This document shows, piece by piece, positions 1-9,204 of a stretch of DNA of 17,148 nucleotides. A program made the position numbers and the translations under genes. The notes beneath the pieces were generated by a model. The model had not been told where the DNA came from, did not search any database, and was given only the letters and a program-made list of their open reading frames with translations. Origin of the DNA: Candidatus Krumholzibacteriia bacterium (lineage in GTDB: Bacteria; Krumholzibacteriota; Krumholzibacteriia; G020349025); the NCBI GenBank assembly GCA_035649275.1, contig DASRJW010000102.1:1-17148 (forward strand), read 5' to 3'. The first letter of the stretch is position 1, and every line of letters begins with the position of its first letter.

Positions 1-2
1 GT

Positions 3-79
3 GCCGGCGTAGCTCAGTTGGTTAGAGCAGCGGAATCATAATCCGCGTGTCCGGGGTTCGAATCCCTGCGCCGGCACCA
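3..79 (+). tRNA. tRNA with CAU anticodon, probably elongator tRNA-Met
   Basis: A complete cloverleaf can be folded by eye. The acceptor stem is 3-9 with 69-75, the D arm 12-15 with 25-28, the anticodon stem 30-34 with 42-46, a five-base variable loop, and a T arm with TTCGAAT loop. The discriminator is A76 and the CCA end is encoded (77-79). The anticodon is CAT at 37-39. The first acceptor pair is G-C and the anticodon stem lacks the GGG/CCC pairs of initiator tRNA, so it is not tRNA-fMet. The choice is elongator Met or the Ile2 tRNA whose C34 is converted to lysidine by TilS; general resemblance favours Met. Position 32 is A, which is unusual. It lies 21 bases before tilS and may share its transcript. 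Confidence 0.93.
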
Positions 80-100
80 TCCCTCCTCGCCCGAGCCGCC

Positions 101-1633
101 ATGGCTGTGATGCAAGCGCAAGACGGTCTCACGCTCCTCCAGAAGGCATGCCGCAATCTCGCCGGCCCGTGCGGCGTCCGAGCGAACGCGCACCTCCTGC
201 TCGGGGTCTCCGGCGGCGCGGACTCGGTGGCGCTGCTGCGCCTCCTGGTCGAAGCGGCGCCGCTCCTTCGCCACCAGCTCCTGGTGGCCCACTTCGATCA
301 TCGCCTCCGCCCGAGCGCGCCAGACGATGCCGAGTTCGTCCGCTCTCTCGGGGCGCAGCTCGGTCTCGAGGTGCAAGTCGGCGTCTGGGGGGAGCCACGG
401 GCCGGGGAAGCGGCGGCGCGAGAGGCGCGGCACGAGTTCCTGCAGCGGACGGCGTCACGGTTCGCTTGCGACGCCATCGTTCTCGGCCATCAGCTCGACG
501 ATCAGATCGAGACCGCCCTCATGCGTCTCGGCCGCGGCAGCGGACTGCGGGGACTCGGGGGCATGCACTGGCGCCGCGCGGCGCCGGTGCCTTTCATCCG
601 TCCGCTCCTCGATTGCCCGCACGAGGAGCTCGTCGCGTACCTCCACTCCCTGGGACAACCCTGGCGCGAGGATGCCTCGAACCAGGACCTCTCGCGGACC
701 CGGAATCGGGTGCGGCATCAGGTGCTCCCTGCCCTCGATGCCGCTTTCGGTGTGGGCTGGCGCGGCCGGTGGAGCGCCAGTCTCGAGGACCACCGCGCCC
801 TGTGGTCCGTGCTGCGGAGCAAGGCGGAGTCCGTCCTGGAAGGCGCCCGCTCGACCCCGCCGCAAGACAGCATTCCTACTCCCGCCGATCAGGCCGCACG
901 AAACAGCACACGTCCTCCCGTGCGCGCAGCACCGACGATCGAAGACACCGGGAGCCTCGACCTGGCACCTCTCCGAAGGCTCGAGGAACCCTTGCTGCGG
1001 GTTCTCCTCCAGCTCTGGCTCGATCCCGCAGGGCAGCTGGGTCTCCGCCGGACCCATCTGAGCCTCGCCTCTGAATTCGTTCACAGCGGTCGAAACGGCC
1101 AGGAACTCGATCTCCCCGGACCGCTCGCACTACACATCGAGGGCACCAAAGTGATCCAAAGTGCGGCCGCGATCGTCCGTTCGGCGCCAGGCGCCAGACT
1201 TCACCGGCTGCTCGCCACGAAAACGTCCGAACCGCCCGTTTTTTCCTTCCACGCCCACGCCATGGCCGCGTACGAAGCGTTGCGGGAACTGCCCATCCCC
1301 GAGGCCGGTGCACTGCCCCCCGACACCTTCCCCTCCACCACAGTCACCGTCGTTTGCGCCGACAAGACCACGGCGCCGCTCGTCCTGCGCACCGGCGGCC
1401 GCGGCGAGAAGGTGCGCCTCCTCGGCGCCCCAGGGTCCCGGCGGCTCACGCGGATCCTGCAGGATCGTCGCATTCCCGCCCGCTTGCGCCCTGGCTGGCC
1501 GGTCGTCGCCGACTCCAGCGGCATCGTATGGATCCCCGGGGTGGGCATCGCCGAACGCTGCCGCCTGGACGGAAAGAGCAGGAGCGCCATGCGTCTCGTT
1601 CTCTACCTTGCGGAAGTGCGTGAAGAAACGTAG
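101..1633 (+). CDS. tilS: tRNA(Ile)-lysidine synthase TilS
   Basis: TilS uses ATP to attach lysine to C34 of the CAU-anticodon tRNA-Ile2, changing its decoding from AUG to AUA; the enzyme is cytosolic. The N-terminal PP-loop motif SGGADS is at residues 37-42 and a second conserved block (GHQLDDQIET followed by RGSGLRGLGGM) at about 129-156. The C-terminal TilS_C domain spans about 427-510 (RTGGRGEKVRLLG, then GSRRLTRILQDRRIP). The protein is 510 residues, longer than the usual 430-460, owing partly to a Pro/Thr-rich low-complexity stretch around residues 250-285. The open frame continues upstream through the tRNA, so the first ATG after it (101) was chosen; no good Shine-Dalgarno precedes it and ATG 110 is an alternative. 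hpt and ftsH follow in the common tilS-hpt-ftsH order. Confidence 0.93.
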   Translation: MAVMQAQDGLTLLQKACRNLAGPCGVRANAHLLLGVSGGADSVALLRLLVEAAPLLRHQLLVAHFDHRLRPSAPDDAEFVRSLGAQLGLEVQVGVWGEPRAGEAAAREARHEFLQRTASRFACDAIVLGHQLDDQIETALMRLGRGSGLRGLGGMHWRRAAPVPFIRPLLDCPHEELVAYLHSLGQPWREDASNQDLSRTRNRVRHQVLPALDAAFGVGWRGRWSASLEDHRALWSVLRSKAESVLEGARSTPPQDSIPTPADQAARNSTRPPVRAAPTIEDTGSLDLAPLRRLEEPLLRVLLQLWLDPAGQLGLRRTHLSLASEFVHSGRNGQELDLPGPLALHIEGTKVIQSAAAIVRSAPGARLHRLLATKTSEPPVFSFHAHAMAAYEALRELPIPEAGALPPDTFPSTTVTVVCADKTTAPLVLRTGGRGEKVRLLGAPGSRRLTRILQDRRIPARLRPGWPVVADSSGIVWIPGVGIAERCRLDGKSRSAMRLVLYLAEVREET

Positions 1634-1644
1634 GTTCGGTTGAT

Positions 1645-1674
1645 TTGCAGGGTTTTGGGAGGATGCCGTAAAAT
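1645..1674 (+). promoter_or_regulatory. candidate sigma70 promoter for hpt
   Basis: A locally AT-rich patch just after tilS contains TTGCAG (1645-1650), an 18-base spacer and TAAAAT (1669-1674, five of six matches to TATAAT). Transcription would begin near 1681. That would rule out the ATG at 1673 as the hpt start and favour the GTG at 1790. The -35 box is weak, so this is a tentative call. Confidence 0.3.
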
Positions 1675-1789
1675 GTTAGGATCCGCGGTTGTGCCGGTCG
1701 AATCCGGCAGGGAAGCCCGGGCCAGTGACCAGGAGGCCCGACCCCCAGCCCCAATCACGCGAAGCGTCCGTCCAACTGGAAAGGTCATC

Positions 1790-2464
1790 GTGCCGACTCA
1801 GAGGCCCGCCGCCCCTGCCCGCCCGCATTCCGGGAGCGCGGCTGCCCCGCCTGCTGGCACCACCTCTGCCCCGCAAACCGGCGTCGTGACCCCGCCATCC
1901 CATTCCGGCGCCCCGCACCGCGGCGCTTTGCAGTACGAGCTGGACATCCCGATGCGGCGCGTCCTGATCCCGGCAGAAACCCTGATGACACGGGTGCAGG
2001 AGCTGGGGCAGGAGATCTCCGACGCCTACCGGGGACGCCTGCCCCTCCTGGTCTCGGTCCTCAAGGGGGGAGTCGTCTTCCTCACCGACCTGATGCGGTC
2101 GATCACCATCCCGCACCACATCGATTTCCTGCAGCTCTCCAGCTACGAGGGCGGCACCGAGACTTCGGGAACCGTGCGGCTGCTCAGTGATCTCGGCACC
2201 AACATCGGCGGGCGCGACGTAGTCATCGTCGAGGACATCGTGGACACCGGCCTCACCCTGCGCTATCTACTGAAACAGCTGGAGATCAGGCAGCCGCGGA
2301 GCCTGCGGGTTTGTGCTCTTCTCGACAAGCACACCGCCCGTCAGGTCGAAGTTCCTCTCGACTTCGTGGGCTTCACGATCCCCAATGAATTCGTCGTGGG
2401 CTACGGTCTCGACTACGACGAGAAGTACCGGAACTTGCCCTACATCGGCGTTCTGGATCTGTGA
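1790..2464 (+). CDS. hpt: hypoxanthine phosphoribosyltransferase
   Basis: Hpt salvages hypoxanthine or guanine by transferring phosphoribose from PRPP to make IMP or GMP. The type I PRTase signature VEDIVDTG is at residues 147-154. The SVLKGG loop lies before it, and DFVGFTIPNEFVVGYGLDY and YRNLPYIG close the domain, as in Bacillus HprT. The start is uncertain. GTG 1790 has a good Shine-Dalgarno (GGAAAGG, 1778-1784, five bases upstream) and gives 224 residues, of which the first 50 are Pro/Ala/Ser-rich and absent from typical 180-residue homologues. ATG 1952 would give a normal-length enzyme but has no ribosome site, and the frame is open back to 1640. Gene order with tilS and ftsH supports the call; ftsH starts 66 bases downstream. 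Confidence 0.9.
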   Translation: MPTQRPAAPARPHSGSAAAPPAGTTSAPQTGVVTPPSHSGAPHRGALQYELDIPMRRVLIPAETLMTRVQELGQEISDAYRGRLPLLVSVLKGGVVFLTDLMRSITIPHHIDFLQLSSYEGGTETSGTVRLLSDLGTNIGGRDVVIVEDIVDTGLTLRYLLKQLEIRQPRSLRVCALLDKHTARQVEVPLDFVGFTIPNEFVVGYGLDYDEKYRNLPYIGVLDL

Positions 2465-2530
2465 CCGGGCAGTACTGAACCGTGATGCCGGGCGGTGGCC
2501 CGCCGCCGGCCGTCCGAACGAAAGAGCGAC

Positions 2531-4717
<2,187 letters not shown>

Positions 4718-4760
4718 GGGCGTCTCGGCACCACCTGAGCGACGGCCGGAGTGATCCCCG

Positions 4761-4788
4761 TTGACACCCCGTGTTCGCTGGCCATTGT
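4761..4788 (+). promoter_or_regulatory. candidate promoter upstream of the toxin-antitoxin pair
   Basis: A perfect -35 hexamer TTGACA (4761-4766) is followed after 16 bases by CATTGT (4783-4788), a three-of-six match to TATAAT. Transcripts would carry a leader of about 90 bases containing both palindromes at 4851-4891. A second possible -10 (CATACT, 4872-4877) lies between the two palindromes; it would give an almost leaderless antitoxin mRNA. I cannot decide between the two. Confidence 0.35.
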
Positions 4789-4850
4789 CTCGCTTCGGCT
4801 CGCTTGCGAGGTGTTCGCCAAGGGCACGCGGTGGATTCCGACCAGCCTCC

Positions 4851-4891
4851 GACTCATCGGCATGAGTCTTTCATACTCATGGGCATGAGTA
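4851..4891 (+). promoter_or_regulatory. tandem palindromic operators of the toxin-antitoxin module
   Basis: Two copies of the same palindrome, ACTCAT-N4-ATGAGT, occur side by side. The first is 4851-4868 (GACTCATCGGCATGAGTC, seven-base arms) and the second is 4874-4891 (TACTCATGGGCATGAGTA, seven-base arms). Their centres are 23 bases apart, about two helical turns. The second contains the antitoxin start codon ATG 4885. Ribbon-helix-helix antitoxins typically bind such tandem sites cooperatively to repress their own operon; that role is inferred here. Confidence 0.65.
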
Positions 4892-5142
4892 AGAGGCTTC
4901 AGGTCCTATTCAGCGAGACAGAGGTCCGCGATCTCCAGCTCCTCGCCCGCAGCCGCGGTTTCACCGTGGCCGCATGGGTCCGGCAGGCGCTCCGGGCGGC
5001 GGCGAGAGAAGAGCCGCGCGGCGACTTCAGGAAAAAACTCGCCCTCGTGCGACACGCCTCCCGCCACGCCTTCCCGTCGAGCGATCTCTCGACCGCACGC
5101 GCGGCAGCCCACAGCAGTGAACCCGGCAAGGTCTCGCGGTGA
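4885..5142 (+). CDS. vapB: VapB-type ribbon-helix-helix antitoxin
   Basis: This 85-residue protein begins with a CopG/ribbon-helix-helix fold: strand KRLQVLFS (3-10), helix ETEVRDLQLLARSRG (11-25), then FTVAAWVRQALRAA (26-39). It is expected to bind DNA as a dimer through the strand and to neutralise the adjacent PIN toxin with its C-terminal part. Related antitoxins usually continue after HAFP with an acidic DIDQMLAEIE-type tail. Here the tail reads SSDLSTARAAAHSSEPGKVSR, with little resemblance. ATG 4885 was chosen because the fold begins right there; ATG 4879 is two codons upstream and the open frame extends further. No Shine-Dalgarno is visible. The stop overlaps the toxin start (GTGA), implying translational coupling. 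Confidence 0.82.
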   Translation: MSKRLQVLFSETEVRDLQLLARSRGFTVAAWVRQALRAAAREEPRGDFRKKLALVRHASRHAFPSSDLSTARAAAHSSEPGKVSR

Positions 5143-5537
5143 TCTTCGTCGACTCCGACGTTCCCATGCTCCTCGTCGGCACACCCCATCGGTTCAAGGT
5201 CGAGGCGCAGAAATGGCTGGAGATCTCCATCACCGAAGGCGGTCCCTTGGTGACCGACGCCGCAGTGCTGCACGAGATCCTGCGCCGGTACGTCGCGATC
5301 GACTGCCGCGAGGCGATCCAGCCCTGTCTCGATGTCCTTCTCGGTGTGGTGGACGAGGTGCTTCCCATCGACGCCGGCGCCGTCGAGAGAGCCAAGACCA
5401 TCGTCTTCGGCCACCCCCGGCTCTCGGCGCGGACCGCGCTCCACCTCGCAGTGATGGAACGGCACGGCGTCGACCGCGTCATGAGCTTCGACGCGAGCTT
5501 CGACGACTTCCCGGAGATCCAGAGAGTCAGGTATTGA
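5139..5537 (+). CDS. vapC: VapC-type PIN-domain toxin, probably catalytically impaired
   Basis: PIN toxins are Mg-dependent ribonucleases with three or four clustered acidic residues. This 132-residue protein has the opening strand MIFVDSDVPM (Asp5, Asp7), VTDAAVLHEILRRY with Glu46, and the closing block FDASFDDFP. Where the family normally has S-A-R-D-A-L-H, this protein has SARTALHLAV: Thr99 (codon ACC, 5433-5435) replaces the expected third Asp. Two base changes separate ACC from GAC, so a single sequencing error is unlikely. The GTG start at 5139 overlaps the antitoxin stop by four bases, the usual TA arrangement. It converges on the lipoprotein gene with a six-base gap. PIN identity is secure; the activity loss is inferred from my recollection of the family pattern. 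Confidence 0.85.
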   Translation: MIFVDSDVPMLLVGTPHRFKVEAQKWLEISITEGGPLVTDAAVLHEILRRYVAIDCREAIQPCLDVLLGVVDEVLPIDAGAVERAKTIVFGHPRLSARTALHLAVMERHGVDRVMSFDASFDDFPEIQRVRY

Positions 5538-5543
5538 CCGCGG

Positions 5544-6788
5544 TCACGGGGGCGTGGTGAAGGTGCGATCACTCGAATATGCAAACCCGATCTCCGGCCT
5601 GGTGGTGTGCCGTTCCTCGAAGCTGGCCAGCTCGTCCACGTTGGCGTACTGGAAGTACTTGTAGACGGCCCACGTGTAGTACCCGCCGGGTCGCAAGCCG
5701 AAACCATGCTCGCGAAGATCGGGTATCCGCGTGCTCGTTCCGTTCAGGAAAAGGACGAAGTTTGTAGGCCCGGTGATCCAGACACAATAGACACCCGGCC
5801 CTCCACCCTCCATCCAGCGAAACTCTGTCCACCGGCCCACCACCGATGCATTCGCTGGCGCAATGATCTGCGGCGATAGGGGTAGATCGAGAACGATTCC
5901 GGATTCTGGCGGTGTGATGTGGGGCCGCCGTCGGAAGGTGTGCTGGCCCTCCTGAGAAGCGAACGCTTCGACGGAGAATTCGGCGTCAGGGAGGATCGGA
6001 ACCGTGTAGTCGAAGGTCGCTCCGGGAATCGGGCGGCGATACTGCCAATTGTAGAGGAAGGATGCCCCGCCGATACTCATCATGGTGGTGATCGATTCGA
6101 GCTCGTAGCCGCTCGGGATCCCGACGGAGCCGCTGACCTGCGCCTCTGGAGGATCGGAGAGATCCGCCCCGGTGAATCCCTCAGTGGTGGAGCTACCGGC
6201 GGTGAGGACGAGTGGACGGCTGGCGAAGGCATCGTATTGCGCCGGCAGACCGTCCGCTCCGGCCGTCCAGCGCAGCAGGTAGAGCGTGCCCTCGACCGTC
6301 GGTCCCGACCACCGCACCTCAAGGGTGAAGTCGCCGGTGGAAGGGCTGGCAATGGCCCCCGAAACCATGTCGTTGGGGGCGAAGTACACCTTGGTCGTCT
6401 TGTCAGCCGCAGGAGGTACGACTCCACTGATCGTGGCCGTAGAGAATGAAACAAACGGAGGGTTGAATCCGCCTCGGCCAAGGCCTCCGCCCCAGAACTC
6501 GAAGAACGGGTCTCTGCGGGTCAGGCCGGAGTAGACGAGGGCCGAGGCCCCGTTGAGAAGCGTGATGTCATAGGTGGGGCCGACACGGTCGACCCGAAAC
6601 ATGCCTGCGGCGTCGCTGTTCACCGGGGGCTTGTTGCCGACGATGACGACGACTCCCTCGGCCGGCTGGCCGTCCGTGTATTGGATCCTGCCTTCGATCG
6701 AACTGCGTGCCGGGGCTGCAGGATCCTCGGCGCAAGCGCCGAGAATCGCGGCGAAAAGGGAAACGCAACAGGCCCGGAAATGCTTCAT
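5544..6788 (-). CDS. predicted surface lipoprotein with carboxypeptidase-regulatory-like and FN3-like domains
   Basis: The 414-residue product starts with a lipoprotein signal peptide (MKHFRACCVSLFAAILGAC) whose lipobox LGAC places the lipidated Cys at 19. Residues about 29-75 (IEGRIQYTDGQPAEGVVVIVGN and the following VNSDAAGMFRVDRV) look like a carboxypeptidase regulatory-like beta-sandwich. The middle is beta-rich without a recognised domain. The last 110 residues (FRWMEGG, YCVWITGP, GGYYTWAVYKY) resemble an Ig/FN3-like module. No catalytic motif is seen, so a structural or ligand-binding role at the cell surface is likely. The ATG at 6786-6788 begins the signal peptide; the ribosome site is weak. 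It lies 83 bases downstream of the DUF1844 gene on the same strand and may be a separate unit. Confidence 0.8.
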   Translation of the reverse strand: MKHFRACCVSLFAAILGACAEDPAAPARSSIEGRIQYTDGQPAEGVVVIVGNKPPVNSDAAGMFRVDRVGPTYDITLLNGASALVYSGLTRRDPFFEFWGGGLGRGGFNPPFVSFSTATISGVVPPAADKTTKVYFAPNDMVSGAIASPSTGDFTLEVRWSGPTVEGTLYLLRWTAGADGLPAQYDAFASRPLVLTAGSSTTEGFTGADLSDPPEAQVSGSVGIPSGYELESITTMMSIGGASFLYNWQYRRPIPGATFDYTVPILPDAEFSVEAFASQEGQHTFRRRPHITPPESGIVLDLPLSPQIIAPANASVVGRWTEFRWMEGGGPGVYCVWITGPTNFVLFLNGTSTRIPDLREHGFGLRPGGYYTWAVYKYFQYANVDELASFEERHTTRPEIGFAYSSDRTFTTPP

Positions 6789-6871
6789 GGCGGTCCAACC
6801 CGAGAATTGCGCCAGGCAGTCGCCACAGCCTAGCAGGTACCCGCCTTGTAGGGGGAGTGGACGGCTCCGCC

Positions 6872-7249
6872 TCAGCTCCCGGTGCTGCCGGCGGCCGGCT
6901 CCTGCCCGGGTGTTCCGGCGGCGACGTCCTGACCGGGTGTTTCGGCAGCGGGAGGCTCCGCCGTGGCGGGGGACTCGGTGGGCGTCGCGCCGAGCTTCAG
7001 CTCCTCGACGTAGTTCATCCGCAGGTCGAGCAGCAGCCGCGACAGGAGCTTCTCCTCCTCCGCATGCAAATTGCCGCGGGTCTTCTCCTGCAGCGCCCCC
7101 AGCAGATCGATACTCTCCTTGGCGGCGTCCAGGTCGCGGGCGGACTTGCCCGTCACCGGGTGCGACACCTTCCCGAGCTGCACCCAGGTGGTGTAGTGCA
7201 GCTGCATGATCAGACTGACGAACAGCTCGTTCACCGACGTCTCGCTCAT
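6872..7249 (-). CDS. DUF1844 family protein
   Basis: A 125-residue soluble protein whose N-terminal 85 residues match the DUF1844 pattern: VNELFVSLIMQLHYTTWVQLGK, then NPxTG-like HPVTGKSARDLDAAKESIDLL, then KTRGNL and EEEKLLSRLLLDLRMNYVEEL. The fold should be entirely helical. The remaining 40 residues are a Pro/Ala/Thr/Glu-rich disordered tail. The family has no established function. The start at 7247-7249 is supported by AAGGAG at 7257-7262, seven bases upstream. It sits 35 bases after the 614-residue protein gene, so it probably shares an operon with that gene and the AAA ATPase. Confidence 0.85.
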   Translation of the reverse strand: MSETSVNELFVSLIMQLHYTTWVQLGKVSHPVTGKSARDLDAAKESIDLLGALQEKTRGNLHAEEEKLLSRLLLDLRMNYVEELKLGATPTESPATAEPPAAETPGQDVAAGTPGQEPAAGSTGS

Positions 7250-7284
7250 GCGTCGACTCCTTCTGCCTCGGAACTCGTTCTTCC

Positions 7285-9129
7285 TCAGAACTCGCGGATG
7301 AAGCGCGCCGCATAGCTGCGCACATCTTGATCGTTGAGCACGTGGAAGTGGCGCAAGCGCTCGATCGTCTGCCCCGAGAAGCGGGCCAGCGGGATGTAGA
7401 GCAGCTTGCGGCGCCACCGGCGTGCGAGCAAGCGCCAGCGCGCCCGCGGCGGCCGCGGCGCCACCAGCACCACGTGCCGCTCCTGCGAGTGCAGGAGCGC
7501 CCCCGCCACCAGCCGGTCCGGCGCGGTGCGGGTGAAGTCGAGCCGGGCATCGTGCCAGATATCCGGGAGGAGCCGCGGCGGGAAGAGCAGGAAGAGCCCG
7601 CCGTATCTCGCCAGCGCCACACCCGGGCCCACGAGCTGCTCGCGGAAGGGCGTGGCGAAGAAGCAGAGCGTCGATTCCTCCTCGTGCTCGGCATACCAGG
7701 TGGAACGCCAGGCATAACGGTCCTCGTCCACGGGATCCTCGAAGAGGAATACCACCACCTCCACCTCGCCCCGGCTCGGCGGCACCTCCTTCACGTAGAG
7801 GTCGCCGGTGTGCCAGTTGCGCAGCGTCTCGCGCATGTCGATCCCGTCCTTGAGGGAGCTGGTGAACTTCTCGCTCCGCGCCAGATCCTCGGCGAGCAAT
7901 GCACGCGCCTGCTCGCGGACGTGGGTGTTGAAGCTCTCGATGCGGTCGTCCTCGGGAGGCCAGGAGCACTGGCGGAAGGGATTCCAGCGCTGCACCCAGC
8001 GCTGCCGCCGCACCGGATCGGGCTGCGGTTTGAGCGCTAGGTGGCGCCAGAAGCGCGGCGGCCCGGGCAGTCGCGACACGAGCTCCATCTGCCCGCCGCC
8101 GCCGAGGATGCCCTCGCCGTCGCCGACGCGCGCCGCCTGCAACGGCGCCGGCTGCCCTTGGTAGGGATACTGCTTGGCGGTCTCGACCAAGGCGACGGCG
8201 AAGGAATCGCCGGCCACCTGCTTCGCCGCCACTGCCAAAGTGTAGAGGTCCGGCGTCAGCCGCCCGTCCATGAGGGTGAGATTGCGAACGTACTGCAGGA
8301 GCACGCGCAGCACCTGCGGCGACACCCAACGCTGCTCCGGCGGGCGATCCTTGTCCCAGAGGGAGCGGGCCGCGAGCAGCAGCTCCTTCACCCCGTCCAC
8401 CGACAGATGCTCGTCGCTTCGCAGCTCCCGCCGGAACTTCTCGTAGAGTGCGGTCACGAAAGGCAGCTCGCCGAGAGCGAAGTAGAGCGTTTCCGGCGTC
8501 ACCTTCCAGGCTTGAGGGCGCTGCCAGGAGCGCTGGTGTTCCGGGTAGCTGGCGCGCTCGCGATACGCGTCGCGGATCCACGGCCAGTCCTGCACCGCCG
8601 GCAGGAAAAGGATCGCCTCGTGTTCGAGCTCGAGCCGGTGCAGCTCGAAGGCCATCCGCCGCAGCCGTCCTTCCCGCGGCGCTCCCGGCTCGGGCGTGGC
8701 GATGAAGGGCAGGATCGCCGCGGCGAAGCGCTCGGGCTTGACGCGTTTGAGGGCGTACGGATCGGGAACGGGTTCCGAGTACGGCTCGTAATGCGGCTCT
8801 TCCAGATCCACGAAGGCCCGCGGCACGTGCTCCTGCAGCGCCACCCGCAGCCCCGCGATCACCGGCTGGCACGGCTCGACGGGGACGTAGCTGCCCCGTT
8901 CCCCATCCGGGGCCGCTTGGACGACGAGGTGCACCTCGGGCAGCTTGTGCACCACGGCTTCCACTGCGGCCTGGAACGACGCCGGCAGCGGCACGGCCAG
9001 GCAATCGAAGTGGCGCTCCAGCAGCAGGCGGCGTACTTCCTGGGCGAAGTCGCCGCTACCATGCACCACGGGAAACGCGGTGATGCGCGGGGAGAAGGCG
9101 AAGATCGGCTCTGTGTCCTGCTTCGTCAT
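7285..9129 (-). CDS. large protein of unknown function, partner of a MoxR-type ATPase
   Basis: I do not recognise this 614-residue protein by name. It has no signal peptide and no clear membrane helix. The N-terminal 110 residues (FPVVHGSGDFAQEVRRLL at 19-36, FDCLAVPLP at 41-49, YVPVEPCQPVIAGLRVAL at 81-98, RAFVDLE at 104-110) loosely recall the alpha/beta layout of the TraB/ChaN/DUF5682 group, where a similar early His motif is followed by an end-strand FIDL. The middle (about 210-330) is helical. The C-terminal half has conserved-looking aromatic motifs: RNWHTGDLYVKEVP (437-450), VEVVVFLFEDP (456-466), RSTWYAEHEEEST (475-487) and ARYGGLFLLFPP (507-518). A von Willebrand A metal site (DxSxS) is not visible. 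The ATPase stop lies 75 bases upstream. The ATG at 9127-9129 is preferred over an in-frame ATG at 9189 that yields a Gly/Arg-rich shadow-like extension. Confidence 0.85.
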   Translation of the reverse strand: MTKQDTEPIFAFSPRITAFPVVHGSGDFAQEVRRLLLERHFDCLAVPLPASFQAAVEAVVHKLPEVHLVVQAAPDGERGSYVPVEPCQPVIAGLRVALQEHVPRAFVDLEEPHYEPYSEPVPDPYALKRVKPERFAAAILPFIATPEPGAPREGRLRRMAFELHRLELEHEAILFLPAVQDWPWIRDAYRERASYPEHQRSWQRPQAWKVTPETLYFALGELPFVTALYEKFRRELRSDEHLSVDGVKELLLAARSLWDKDRPPEQRWVSPQVLRVLLQYVRNLTLMDGRLTPDLYTLAVAAKQVAGDSFAVALVETAKQYPYQGQPAPLQAARVGDGEGILGGGGQMELVSRLPGPPRFWRHLALKPQPDPVRRQRWVQRWNPFRQCSWPPEDDRIESFNTHVREQARALLAEDLARSEKFTSSLKDGIDMRETLRNWHTGDLYVKEVPPSRGEVEVVVFLFEDPVDEDRYAWRSTWYAEHEEESTLCFFATPFREQLVGPGVALARYGGLFLLFPPRLLPDIWHDARLDFTRTAPDRLVAGALLHSQERHVVLVAPRPPRARWRLLARRWRRKLLYIPLARFSGQTIERLRHFHVLNDQDVRSYAARFIREF

Positions 9130-9204
9130 CGTGGCTCGTCGGCGGCGCGGCGCGGGGGCCCGGCCGCCCGGCGCCCGGCCGGCCTGCACCCGCCAGGCGC
9201 CGTC

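Noticed and set aside
47-100. Upstream extension of TilS from ATG 47
   Set aside because: It begins within the tRNA gene, so these codons are tRNA sequence.
4789-4811. CTCGC and GCGAG arms after ftsH as a terminator
   Set aside because: Short stem with a long loop and no T run.
6789-7715. Extension of the surface lipoprotein frame far upstream
   Set aside because: It overlaps the DUF1844 and 614-residue genes on the same strand in another frame; the signal peptide starts at 6788.
9130-9204. GC-rich CCGGC/GCCGG repeats between the ATPase and its partner
   Set aside because: Low-complexity GC sequence can form many weak stems; no specific structure is supported.
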